In this document: piece by piece, positions 43,701 to 53,662 of the stretch
Layout of the letters: each line of letters opens with the position of its first letter
How positions within the stretch are numbered: position 1 is the first letter of the stretch
Source: Arbacia lixula
Taxonomy: Eukaryota; Echinodermata; Echinoidea; Arbacioida; Arbaciidae
Direction: 5' to 3'
DNA: 64,000 nt
Assembly: GCA_963669155.1 (NCBI GenBank)
Contig: OZ022578.1
Location: 6,391,999 to 6,455,998 of the forward strand
Notes under the pieces: model-generated
The model's database searches: none
Told to the model about the DNA's origin: nothing
What the model saw: only the letters and a program-made list of their open reading frames with translations
Program-made: the position numbers and the translations under genes

Positions 43701-46700
43701 TACTCAGTAACAAATACTGTAACATGACCATAAAGCTACATTAAGCACATGACCTGTTATGTAAACATAAAAACTAATTTTCTTGTCATGGTCGAGTGAA
43801 TATACTTTAAAAATCGCACAAGAAATGCCAAAATGTAATGTTAAAACAGCATAAACAATTACCCTTGTGACTTTTGAAAAGTGGCATTTTTGCCTTTAAA
43901 ATTTGCCCACTCATGCATGACTTATTGGATTAATATGATTTTCACACAGAAGCTAGTCAATAAGTTAAGGAACAATCCTGCAAAATTATTTTGCCCAAAA
44001 CTTCTTCAATAAAAAATTCTGCTTTTTTTCTTAGGGGGGAGGGCTTACTTTTTTTGGTTGTGTTTATATGGATATATTATTGCGCTACAAGAGCTCATAA
44101 ATGTGGTGTACAAATTACATGAACAAATTCATTTTTAGTCTAGTGAAGGGCCTTTTCTCATTTCTGGAGGTAAATCATTGCACAATTTAGGTGCTGCCCA
44201 AGGAAATGACAGGTCTATGAGTGTTATTTTACTTCTTTGTGCGGTATTTGCGATATTGATGTGTCCTGTGTGTTTTGTAGGATACGACTGTCAGTTTTAG
44301 ACTAACGATGCAGTAATTCAATAATATGACGAGCAGCTTGACAATCTAAATCTTTATACACTACCATCAATACTCCCTATGATCATTTGAAATAAGTTAA
44401 TTAAAATATAATTTTATGATAGCATTTTTTAACGATGATTTCATATTTGGAACACCTCTGGGAGTGCTTGAGGTAGTTACAGGAATGCGGCCGTGTATCA
44501 AAAAAGTTCTGCAAGTCAGGTTTGAGGTGTCAGACATCTTTAGTTCCTTTATTATCGCACATAAATGTGGTATGGTGAGATAGCTTGATTTGGTATCTTG
44601 ACAGTGGTGTATCGTTTATGATTCTTACTAATTATAGGAGCAAGATTAATACTTATCTTTTTCGTTTTCCGTTTGTTTGCACATCAAATTAATTTGAATG
44701 TTGTTGACGAGGCGATGCGTGAACATTCATTGTCACGTTTACACTATAAAAATACATTGCATCTTCTAAACAAATGGAGCTAACCTTTGGTGTTGGAAAC
44801 AATCCATTTCATTTGTGACTTTTCCCTATATTCGGGATACTGAACATAATTGCATATTCAAAGCGAATAGCAAGAAAGAATAATCAATTTTTTTTAGTGA
44901 TACCTCAGTCACGTACGACGATTGTGAAGCAGAAAACGATAGGCCTATATTATCCCTAAAACTTGACTCCCAGAAACTTACTGTTTTTAAGGGGTTTTGT
45001 TTTTTGAAATTACTAGACTTATCCCACTCTTCCTGTTTTCACTTTCTGTATCATGTTTATGAATGAGCTTTGTAAACCTTTTTCATCACCACATTTCCTC
45101 TATATCAATTTCTGAAATGAAAACAACTCTACAAACATGACAAGCAAAGCTAAAAAAAAAAAAGAGAGAAAAAAAGAATAAGTCATATGTAAGCATGTTA
45201 AGTGTTATCTAAAGAAAGAATCTCTTTATTTCTGTAATTTGTTCCCCTTTCCTATTTTACCCCATACGGAGGCTCATTATCACGGAATAATACAATGAAC
45301 ATGATGAATTCGATCACCAACTACGGTGCTACCGAAAGTGTTATTATTTTCGTAATAGCGTGATCTAATAGATTGCTTTCATATTTCTTTACCTTTTTAT
45401 ATCCTCAGCCAAGGACTAGGGCATTAGAGACTACAGTTTTCTTGGTACATGAAGAATAAATTCCTTTCACATCTGTGACAAGGAATATACCGTTTCGTGA
45501 TTTGGACACCCTCAATCTTGTCAGAGGTGTGCCCGAATATAGACTCATAGTGCATTCCGCCTTTTGAAACTGAATCATTTCGTATAGGTAAATGAAATAA
45601 CGCGTTGTTACGCACCTAGAGGTACAGTCGTTAATGCATTTCAGAAAAATACGGTTTATTGTGCATCCACAGACGAAGTGCCGGAAGGCAGTGTTCGCCT
45701 GGTGAGCGCACCGGATGTCTGGGAAGGACGTATCGAAATATATCACAACCACACCTGGGGCACGGTGTGTGAAAATTCCTGGACCAAGGAGAACGGGATG
45801 GTCGTGTGCCGGCAGATGGGCTTCACCGGATTTGCCTGGACCCCCCTTCCGACCCTCTTCGGAGCTGGGTCAGATGTCCAGCCCATTCACCTGGACAATG
45901 TCCAGTGCAACGGAACCGAGACCCGACTAGCGGACTGTCCGAGCAACGGATGGGGGAGCCACGATTGTGTTCACACGAATGATATAGGAGTTGTGTGCGT
46001 GCATGACAACCATACAGGTGCGAAGGTGTTTAAAGGATAAAAATTTAAAGCAGAAACATGAAAGAAACTATTGGAGATGCTATGACAAAAATCCGTCGAA
46101 GGATAAGAGAGTTATGATCTTCTAAAATTTTGATTTTGTGACATAACGTGTGACGTGCTCTATCTTACATGTTGTGTGCTGTATGATTTTTATGAAATGC
46201 TCTCTTTCTGATTTTGATTAGGAAATGGAGTATTTTTTTCAGAGATGTATGTGTGTAAAAACCTGTGTCTAATAATAAAATGCACCGGTAAAATGCCATA
46301 TATCCTTTTGAGAAAATTTACAGTATCCAAACAGTTTGTACATCAACTCGCATGTGACGTCACAAAATTAAGACTTTAACGAGTCATGACTTCCTTATCC
46401 TTACCAATATGTTGCTTTGATTTTGTGCTATTAATTCTGCTAATTCTGCTATTATAACATTAATTTTACGTCAGGGTAGACTTTCTATTTAAAGGTAAAG
46501 AATGGTAATGATTACGGAACCCGTAATTGTGTTCAAGCCATGACCACGGGTCCGATGTTATTTGGATGTTATCATCGTATGAACAATTATTACAGATTCG
46601 TCTAAAACCGATAACATAGTTGTTTAAATCGCCTAATGAGGGCGCTTTTGCATAAGCATGGACCCTATATTACCCCCGCTTCTATCCAATGTTTAAAGCG

Positions 46701-49700
46701 CCCGTTATCAACGATTAAACTCACCTTGTGAATCGCGTCAGCAGCTTTCATCATTATCTTCTTGAGGATTTTCATGGCATTGACATGATTGAAGCATCAT
46801 CCCCTTAAGAAAAAGGGGAAGCTAATTGGTTCCCTTTGCTTTCGTTGCTAATGACGTCACCAGGGCCTGCGCAGGGCACCGTGCGTCTAGTGGACGGGGA
46901 TGGTAGCCACGAGGGGCGACTCGAAATCTTCCACAACTACGAATGGGGCACGGTTTGCGACGACTATGACTGGTCCGAGGAAGACGCCACGGTCGTGTGT
47001 CGGCAGCTCGGCTATATCGCATTCGCGTGGCTTCCCGAGCCCAGCTACTTCGGTTCTGGAGAATACTCGCAACCGGTCCACCTGGATGGGGTTCAGTGCA
47101 GCGGTACTGAGGCTGAGCTGAGTGACTGTCCGAGTGGTGGATGGGGGGGAAATTATTGCTCGCACACCAATGATGTTGGCGTGATTTGCTTTCGGGGTAA
47201 CTCTTCAGGTAAGTAGAAGATGTACAGGGTTTCTCTGTCCTGTCTCTTCTTTATTTTCTCTTTTACTCTTCCCTGCCTTCCATCCGTCTCTCTTCTTGGC
47301 TCCCTCTCTCCCTGTGTCTCAAAATATTTAATATTTCATTACATCCTTCTTCGAACGCCCTCCCCCAAGTTTTTGTAGATGTGCTCTTATCAGGTAGGCC
47401 TATGGAATTATGGGGGTTTTTTAATAAGAATTTTGTCATATTTAAACAATGACCTTACACAAAAATGAGGTACTGTGAAGCAAAAACAAAACTTACTGAC
47501 TCTATTGAACTCAAGCCTTATCTAACAATCGATATGATCGATCTGTCTCGTTCTGGCACTGTTCTTCTACCAGAGGCGCCGGAAGGCACTGTCCGTCTCG
47601 TAGGTGGAGAAAACGAGTACAACGGACGGCTCGAGATCTACCTCTACCACGCCTGGGGCACTGTTTGCAACACATACTGGGGTGAAGACGACGCGAGTGT
47701 GGTGTGTCGGCAGCTCGGATCGAACGAGTCGCTTTGGATTCCCGAGCCGTCATACTTCGGCCCGGGATCCGATGACCAACCGGTTTACTTAGAGTATGTG
47801 AGCTGCGATGGATCCGAGGACCGGCTGATAGACTGCGTAGGTCAGTCCTGGGGGGCCTACTGTCAGCACAGCAGAGATGTCGGTGTCTTCTGCAATCCAC
47901 ATATTCCAGGTAAGGTCTGGGGCCCGGATCACAGAGACTTATCGCACGGTCGACCTATTGATCTAAAACATAGATTCGTATCACGGAGAAATCGCAATTT
48001 AAATCGAGTGTGACTCGCAATGAATATTAAAAGTAGCTTCTGTGGATCTATCGCAACGATACAATTGATTTCTTGGTCATGTTGGTTAGGACATGCCATA
48101 TATAACAGTGACCATGGTAACGGTTTGTGTTAAAGAGAGTTAAACTAGAGTGCAAGATTGCTATCTTCTGATACACATTTGTTGTTGTAATATTACGAGG
48201 ATTATGACATCCATTATGGAGTTTATATTAAAGGGCATATACTGTAATGGGAAGGCAAAAACCCCTTCAAAATGTAATTGTTAGCAATCTTCTTGCCAAT
48301 GGTCTTAAATTCATGTATTTCGTATTTCAGAAGCTTGCAGAAAGTTATTTGCCCTCAAATGATCTACATTTGGAGTAATGAGTGATTAAATAAAAAAAAT
48401 CCTCAAAGTGTTCGGCCCGAACATTTTGTGGATTTAATCATTAATCATTAATTACTCCATATGTGGATCATTTGAGGGCAAATAACTTTCAGCAAGCTTC
48501 TAAAATGGACAAAACATGAATTTAAGATCATTGGCAAGAAGATTGCTAACAATTACATTTTGAAGGCTTTTTTGCCTTCCCAGTACAGTATATGCCCTTT
48601 AATACTTTCCATCCAAAATATGTTTTGAGAAGGGAGGAGCGTTTCTTCCGAAAGCGGAAATTACTAGCTCTCAAATTCGGAAGCTCAATACATGTTTCTT
48701 TGCACCTTGTAATTGAAAGGTAAAATTTTCGGTAATCCTTCGTGGAACCGTTAAGAATTGAAAAATGGTTGATCTTCATGTTCTAAAGGTAGAGGGTGTA
48801 GCGATATCTAAATATATCTGGAGGTTGTATTTGTAGTTACATGTGACTAAGAAGTTCCCTTCCCTCTTCTTCCTTTTGTATCTCCGCGCTAATATCGCTT
48901 CTTTAGAAGGAACGATCCGACTGGTGGACGGGCAATCCAACCAAGAAGGCCGTGTCGAGATCTACTACAACCTCACCTGGGGCACGGTCTGTAACGACGA
49001 CTGGGACATCAACGACGCCACGGTTGTCTGCAAGCAACTCGGCTTTGGATTCGCCAGCGCGACAGAAGGAAACTTTGGCAAAGGCCCCGCCAGCCAGCCT
49101 ATTCATATAGATGACGTCAGATGCACAGGGTTCGAGGCGGAGTTGTCTTCCTGCCCGCACAAGACGGGCCACGACTGCACACACGCAGAGGACGCGGGGG
49201 TAATCTGCGAGGGCACATATGATGGTAAGGCCCATGGGCATGGATATGATAGAGATACATACAAAGAGCTATCATTTCAATCATTAGGGGGTGGGAAAAC
49301 GGAACAAGTGAAGTGCAATAAGCTGCAATGAGTTGAGAGGCAACATTGATACTGCTTGGAACATGTTTAGTGCACTTAAACGAGGGAGGGAAGTGAGAGG
49401 GCTATGGGTTGAGGGTGACGGTAACATACAAAAGTGGAGCTGGAGCTGAGACGGTATTATCTATTTATATGACACCTAGATAGATCCCTGTCATTTGATT
49501 GGTTGTTTGATATCGATCATTCAGTCCATTAACGGTACCATGTTGGACCCAAACGATATTGTCCATTGCACGCTTGCCGAGACCACCAGTACTCGCGTGT
49601 ATTGTATAGGCGAACCGCGACCGCTCAGCAGCTGTAGGCTACTTGCGCATATATGCATATCGAGCTAATTTTGGTGTCATAATTTGGTGTCATCTAGGTG

Positions 49701-50816
49701 TCATATAAAACAAATAATGAATGTTTTTTCTTTCGTGCAATGGACAGAATATTTCATTTGGTTGAAGATGAAATTAATGATCCATTCTGTCCATTGCACT
49801 CATAAACATTCATTATTTGTATATTTCCCTACAACGAGCCGTTACCATTGCCATTGTATATTCGCATTATCCTCTGCATTCGGGAATCTAATTACCATTT
49901 CACTGACTTTTTCTTCCCAGCTCTCGAGGGCGCGGTCCGTCTGGTTGGAGGGTCGCATGCATCCGAGGGTCGCGTGGAGCTCTACCATGACCACGTGTGG
50001 GGGATAATCTGCGACGCATTCTGGGATGTCGTCGATGCTTCAGTCGTATGTCGGCAGCTCGGGTATCTTCGTGCATCTTCGGCACCGAGAAATTCATTCT
50101 TCGGTGAAGCTGATGGGATGCCGATCCATATGATGCACGTGCGATGCCGCGATGAAGACACGGCATTGGCGTTCTGTGAACATTACACCTGGTACAGGTG
50201 TGACATTCACCACACAGCTGGGGCAGTTTGCACCAATCAAGAAGGTATATTTATCAGGAACAGATATTTTTGCATGATATGTAATTTATGCTTAACTTAT
50301 TTTAGTAAATTACCAAGGAAGTGGCAGAGGATGTTTAGCATTCGAACATCAAAATAATGATTCACATACATAAACGTGCAACAACGACGTCCCATCACAA
50401 AATGACGCCGATTTAAGTTAACAGCCTATCGCACCTCCTCCCCTGACTACTAATCAGTGTGCTGCGAATGTTCTCTTTACGTAGAAAACGGGCACTCACA
50501 AGTAACAATATACGTAAGTTACCTTTCTATCGAGTCGCATCCATTTATGCCACACTAGAAATCCCTGTGTGTTGTTGTATTGTTAACCATTGCGACATAG
50601 ATGCGGTACAATGGTCGTGAAATATTTCAACAAATTACTGACATTATATACCTACAGCACCTCCTCGACGAACCGGTCTGTATAATATGCATAATGAAAT
50701 TGTACGTTTTCTTGAGCTAGGCCCTATAGAGGTTTCTTGTTCTAATGATATGTATCATAACAGTGGGCAACAAATTTGTCTATGAACCTCTCTGCCAAAA
50801 CTCTCCCCGTGCTTTC

Positions 50817-50860
<44 letters not shown>

Positions 50861-53101
50861 TAATAATAATGATATTCAATCCTTAGAGACGCATAATACC
50901 ATTCAAATAGTCTCTATGCGTGTGGAAGTAAAATTGATTATGCGAGAATGTGAAAATAACTTATAACTATCAAACAGATGCTTCTTTAGTGTTGATCTGA
51001 ATTGATCGAAGTCTGCCAATGATCTAATGCCTTGGGGAAGTTATTCCATAATTTCGGTGCCGTGTTTGCAAAAGCTCTATCACCGAATGTCTTCGATTGT
51101 ACACGAATTTCAGAGAGAAGATTTTTTTATATTGAGAACGAAGATTACGACTAGGCTGGCATCGTTTGACGAGTTCAGTAAGATAGACAGGAGCATTTCC
51201 ACATAGGCATTTAAATACAAGAGTGAGGATTATAAACTGAACACGAGCCCTCATCGGAAGCCAGTGGAGACTACGTAGGATCGGAGTTAAGCGTTCAAAT
51301 TTCCTTTTTTCGCGTCACAAGCCTTGCCGCTGAATTCTGTACACGTTGGAGTTTATTTAGTTGAGTCTCGGAGATTCCCAGAAACAGACCGTTATTGAAA
51401 TCTAAGTAACTAAATATAAATGCGTGAACGAGCCTCTCTGTGGTCGCTTTATCCAAAAAGTTCCGAATCTTCCCAATCCTATGTAGCTAGTCCAATGGCA
51501 GCTGATTTACAAATATTATCAATGTGAGTGTTCATCATCAACATCAAGTTCTGTCCCTTAGAAAGGGGTTGGCGGTTATAAATCTCCATCTACTTCTGTC
51601 TCAAACCATTATTGTTTATAAGAACAATACTCTTCATTGCTTCTTGACAGCTTCAAGCGGGGATGTGCGCTTAGTAGACGGGGAACAATCTGAGGGACAG
51701 GGGCGAGTGAACGTCTACTACGAGGGCGAGTGGGGAACACTGTGTGATCACCACTGGGGTGTTGAAGAAGGCACGGTGGTATGCAGGCAACTGGGCTATG
51801 GCTTCGCGCTGGACAGTTACCTCTACCCGGGCGACCACGGGCCCATCCTTGAGGTTTCTTGCACGGGTACGGAGAGCTCACTCCTGGAATGTGATCACTC
51901 AGGCTGGAACGACAACGATTGCACCCACAACTATGACATCGGGGTTTGGTGTCTCACTGAAACCAAAACCACAATGCATCCCTTTACCCAGCATGTTCCA
52001 CACGGTAATGTGTAAATAAGTACAGTTGCATGAGACCAGAAGTTTACATACACCCAGGAAATTCAAAGAAAAGATGACATTTGTCAAACATCATAAAATT
52101 TACTGTATCTTATAAAACATTTGTGCTATCATGACGAATTTGATATCAAACAAATAAGTATGTCATGCCCCTTTGTTTTGTCATCAGGAGCTGAAAAATA
52201 TTTAGGTGTCATTTTTTCCCAAAAAGTATTTTTCGCAAATCAAAAATAAAAACTTGACAAGAACATTCCATATTTTTCCAGTTACTTCGCAACATAAACA
52301 TTTAGTATTACACTTTTTTATTCAGTGGTGATATAGCATGATAGAAAATGTAAAATAAATCATAGATTTGACATATATGTATTTCTATGAAACGATATTT
52401 GAAAATATAATAACAAACAATAGAATACATTTGGCACAAATAATGCTTTTTTTCCACACTGTGATAACACTGTGTTCACATAGTTAACTATGTGAACACA
52501 CTGTGGCAACACTGTGATGTTCCATAAGGGTTAGAATGATGGGTGCTTTATTGTTATATGAACCTTGTTTGTGTCATCCCGAGAATTATTGCAATATAAG
52601 CTGGCATACCGATATACATGTAGGCTTACATTGCGGTAAACATGGTAAAGGATTGTTCGACTGTACCTAAGAGGCAGAGAAAAAATAATGTTCCATTATC
52701 TGCATTGCTTTCTCTCTCCAGATGAACACCAAATGACAGGGTGGATCATTGCATGCATCGTTCTCTCTGCGATGGTTGCAGTGGGGCTCATAGTGTGTAT
52801 CTCGGCACTCGTGTGCGTTGCTGTTAAGAAGCCTCCAGAACCCCCAGTCACCTTCAGCCCTACCGGCATGACTACCATGCAGACCTTAGATTCACCCGAA
52901 ACCACCGGGAGTGGCATCCGGCTCTACCCGGTGCAGAACGCCGCCCTCTCGTACCCACAAGAGGATCTGCCACCGAGCTACAGGCAGGTTGTCTCCACAA
53001 TGGAGTGTGATGAGGAGAAGACGGGCCTCCCTGGCTCTCAGTCTTACAGCCACCCAACAGTGTCTGACCAAGCTGCCCTGACGTCACACCTTCAGCAGTA
53101 G
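40651..53101 (+). CDS. Seven-SRCR-domain type I membrane receptor, 9 coding exons, 935 aa
   Basis: Exons are 40651-40720, 42645-42980, 45673-46017, 46864-47208, 47574-47909, 48907-49224, 49921-50244, 51651-52004 and 52722-53101, 2808 nt in total. Every junction is phase 1 with GT/AG borders. The order is signal peptide (about 1-20), seven scavenger receptor cysteine-rich domains (about 24-800, one per exon), a transmembrane helix (about 817-844) and a 91-residue cytoplasmic tail with LPPSY at 892-896. Each domain has the E-G-R-V-E-x-Y-x-x-x-W-G-T-V-C core and six conserved cysteines. Membrane SRCR proteins bind microbial or self ligands; the family is strongly expanded in echinoderms and amphioxus. 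The ligand is unknown. The tail has no ITAM-like tyrosine pair; PPxY suggests WW-domain ligase control. Confidence 0.95.
40721..42644 (+). other. SRCR receptor intron 1
   Basis: 1.9 kb. It contains a retroposon-tail-like repeat (41840-42100), an (AAAG)n run (42106-42136) and a C-rich acceptor tract (42598-42630). Confidence 0.85.
41840..42100 (-). repeat. Retroposon-like repeat with A-rich 3' end
   Basis: Read on the minus strand it contains GGGGACCACCCTCGATAAGC, GGTTACATTTGTTC and ends in GGAAATAAATAAATAAAATG. A partial copy is at 33555-33655. The shape is that of a SINE or LINE 3' end; it has no coding capacity. Confidence 0.55.
42645..42980 (+). CDS. SRCR domain 1 exon
   Basis: Complete domain from DGSIRLVGG to DTGVVC with six cysteines (VCDD, VVCRQ, ACVG, DCPS, NCNH, VVC). 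LGF replaces the LGC of eight-cysteine domains. Confidence 0.95.
43385..44066. mobile_element. Unclassified TIR element in SRCR intron 2
   Basis: TAAACACAAC at the left pairs with GTTGTGTTTA at the right. Longer inner arms also pair: GGAACAATCCTGC, TGACTTTTGAAAAGTGGCAT and CCCACTCATGCATGA on the right each have reverse-complement partners at about 43430-43560. No ORF. Half of it is present at 7580-7785. Confidence 0.7.
44067..45470. other. Rest of SRCR intron 2, no gene seen
   Basis: AT-rich. A stretch at about 44130-44360 reads like an interspersed repeat (GGTAAATCATTGCACAATTT) but cannot be classified. No ORF of interest. Confidence 0.5.
45480..45660. repeat. MITE relative (copy C) abutting SRCR exon 3
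   Basis: It shares TTTGAAACTGAATCAT, GAAATAACGCGTTG and an AAAATACGGTTTATTG end with the MITEs at 30400-30874. The family end falls about 13 bp before the exon 3 acceptor. Confidence 0.55.
45673..46017 (+). CDS. SRCR domain 2 exon
   Basis: EGSVRLVSAPDVWEGRIEIY to NDIGVVC, six cysteines. Closest to domain 3 by eye (shared FAW-x-P-x-P and HTND). Donor is the weaker GTGCGA. Confidence 0.94.
46030..46430 (+). repeat. TTAA-flanked repeat copy in SRCR intron 3
   Basis: Begins TTAAAGGATA 13 bp after the exon 3 end and carries the family blocks AGCAGAAACATGAAAGAAAC and TTTTGTGACATAACGTGTGA. It later has an inverted GTGACGTCACAAAATTAAGA end. Confidence 0.7.
46864..47208 (+). CDS. SRCR domain 3 exon
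   Basis: GTVRLVDGDGSHEGRLEIF to NDVGVIC, six cysteines. Includes an extra Tyr-Asp before W (DDYDWSEED). Confidence 0.95.
47574..47909 (+). CDS. SRCR domain 4 exon
   Basis: GTVRLVGGENEYNGRLEIY to RDVGVFC, six cysteines. Acceptor TTCTTCTACCAG; donor GTAAGG. Confidence 0.95.
48228..48602. mobile_element. Palindromic MITE with TTAA ends, 375 bp
   Basis: The whole element is a hairpin. TTAAAGGGCATATACTGT at the left pairs with ACAGTATATGCCCTTTAA at the right. GAAGGCAAAAA, GCAATCTTCTTGCCAATG and AACTTTCTGCAAGC-like blocks pair inward to a GTTCGGCCCGAAC centre. TTAA target duplication points to piggyBac/Kolobok-type mobilisation. Confidence 0.9.
48907..49224 (+). CDS. SRCR domain 5 exon
   Basis: GTIRLVDGQSNQEGRVEIYY to EDAGVIC, six cysteines. 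Shorter variable loop (SATEGNFGKGP) than domains 1-4. Confidence 0.95.
49711..49819. repeat. Hairpin of about 109 bp in SRCR intron 6
   Basis: CAAATAATGAATGTTT pairs imperfectly with AAACATTCATTATTTG, and GTGCAATGGACAGAAT pairs with ATTCTGTCCATTGCAC. Confidence 0.85.
49921..50244 (+). CDS. SRCR domain 6 exon
   Basis: GAVRLVGGSHASEGRVELYH to TAGAVC, six cysteines. The most divergent domain: WGIIC replaces WGTVC and MMHVRC replaces LDDVRC, which may change ligand binding. Confidence 0.93.
50245..51650 (+). other. SRCR intron 7
   Basis: Contains an (ATA)n microsatellite (50817-50858) and, at about 50990-51500, an unclassified interspersed repeat (GGGGAAGTTATTCCATAATT, CATCGGAAGCCAGTGGAGAC). 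No gene seen. Confidence 0.6.
51651..52004 (+). CDS. SRCR domain 7 exon plus stalk
   Basis: GDVRLVDGEQSEGQGRVNVY to YDIGVWC, six cysteines. A short Thr/His-rich juxtamembrane stalk (ETKTTMHPFTQHVPH) follows. Confidence 0.94.
52472..52499. repeat. Perfect 28-bp palindrome
   Basis: GTGTTCACATAGTT followed by its exact reverse complement, centred on GTTAAC. Near-identical direct repeats CACACTGTGATAACACTGTG and CACACTGTGGCAACACTGTG overlap or flank it. Confidence 0.9.
52722..53101 (+). CDS. SRCR receptor exon 9: transmembrane helix and tail
   Basis: MTGW then IIACIVLSAMVAVGLIVCIS and further hydrophobic residues, stopped by KKPPEPP, give a single membrane span. The tail carries LPPSY (52967-52981) and ends HLQQ then TAG. 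No AATAAA is evident before the following repeat. Confidence 0.93.
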
Positions 53102-53139
53102 ACCTAGCCTAGGGTATCGAATACACGGTTAAATACAAG

Positions 53140-53599
53140 TTAAAGGGATAGCCCACCCTGAAATTGACATAAAAGAAGCAAAGTAGTGAAGGTTTCATCT
53201 AACAAAATCAGACAAAGGACAAGTTACGCTTAAAAAAAAATGATTTTGTGACGTCACATGAGAGGTGCTCTTCCATATGTTGTATACCATTGTTTTTTTG
53301 AAAATTTCGATTTTCTAACATGTCTAAAGAAAACCATGATGCGTCATTTTTCCTGCCCATTTGGTACATCATTATAGGAACACGTTCTTTACACACATAT
53401 TTCTATGGGGGGAAATTCCTTCATCAGAAACAAAAAAGAGCAGTTTATGGAATCATACACAGTATGATGGGAAGGCGCCTCGCACGTGACGTCGCTAATT
53501 GAAATTTTGAAGGATAATAACTTTTTTAATGACTGTGCCAATTTGAAGAGCAAAAGTGTGATTTATTTCGGGTGTGTCCCCAGTTTGATTTTACTTTAA
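53140..53599 (+). mobile_element. TTAA-flanked element, probable full-length family member (460 bp)
   Basis: TTAAAGGGATAGCCCACCCTG opens it and TTAA at 53596-53599 closes it. The right end read inward (TTAAAGTAAAATC...GGGGACACACCCGAAAT) only loosely mirrors the left. Carries TTTTGTGACGTCACATG. It starts 38 bp after the receptor stop codon, so it may lie in the 3' UTR. Confidence 0.65.
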
Positions 53600-53662
53600 A
53601 AATGATTGCAAGGTGATATACACATCGCTTCCATTGAATGTATTCATTATGTTATTTCCTAA

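Noticed and set aside
46822..47900. Arg/Pro-rich minus-strand frames across SRCR exons (46822-47022, 46887-47165, 47511-47900)
   Set aside because: Antisense shadows of GC-rich SRCR exons.
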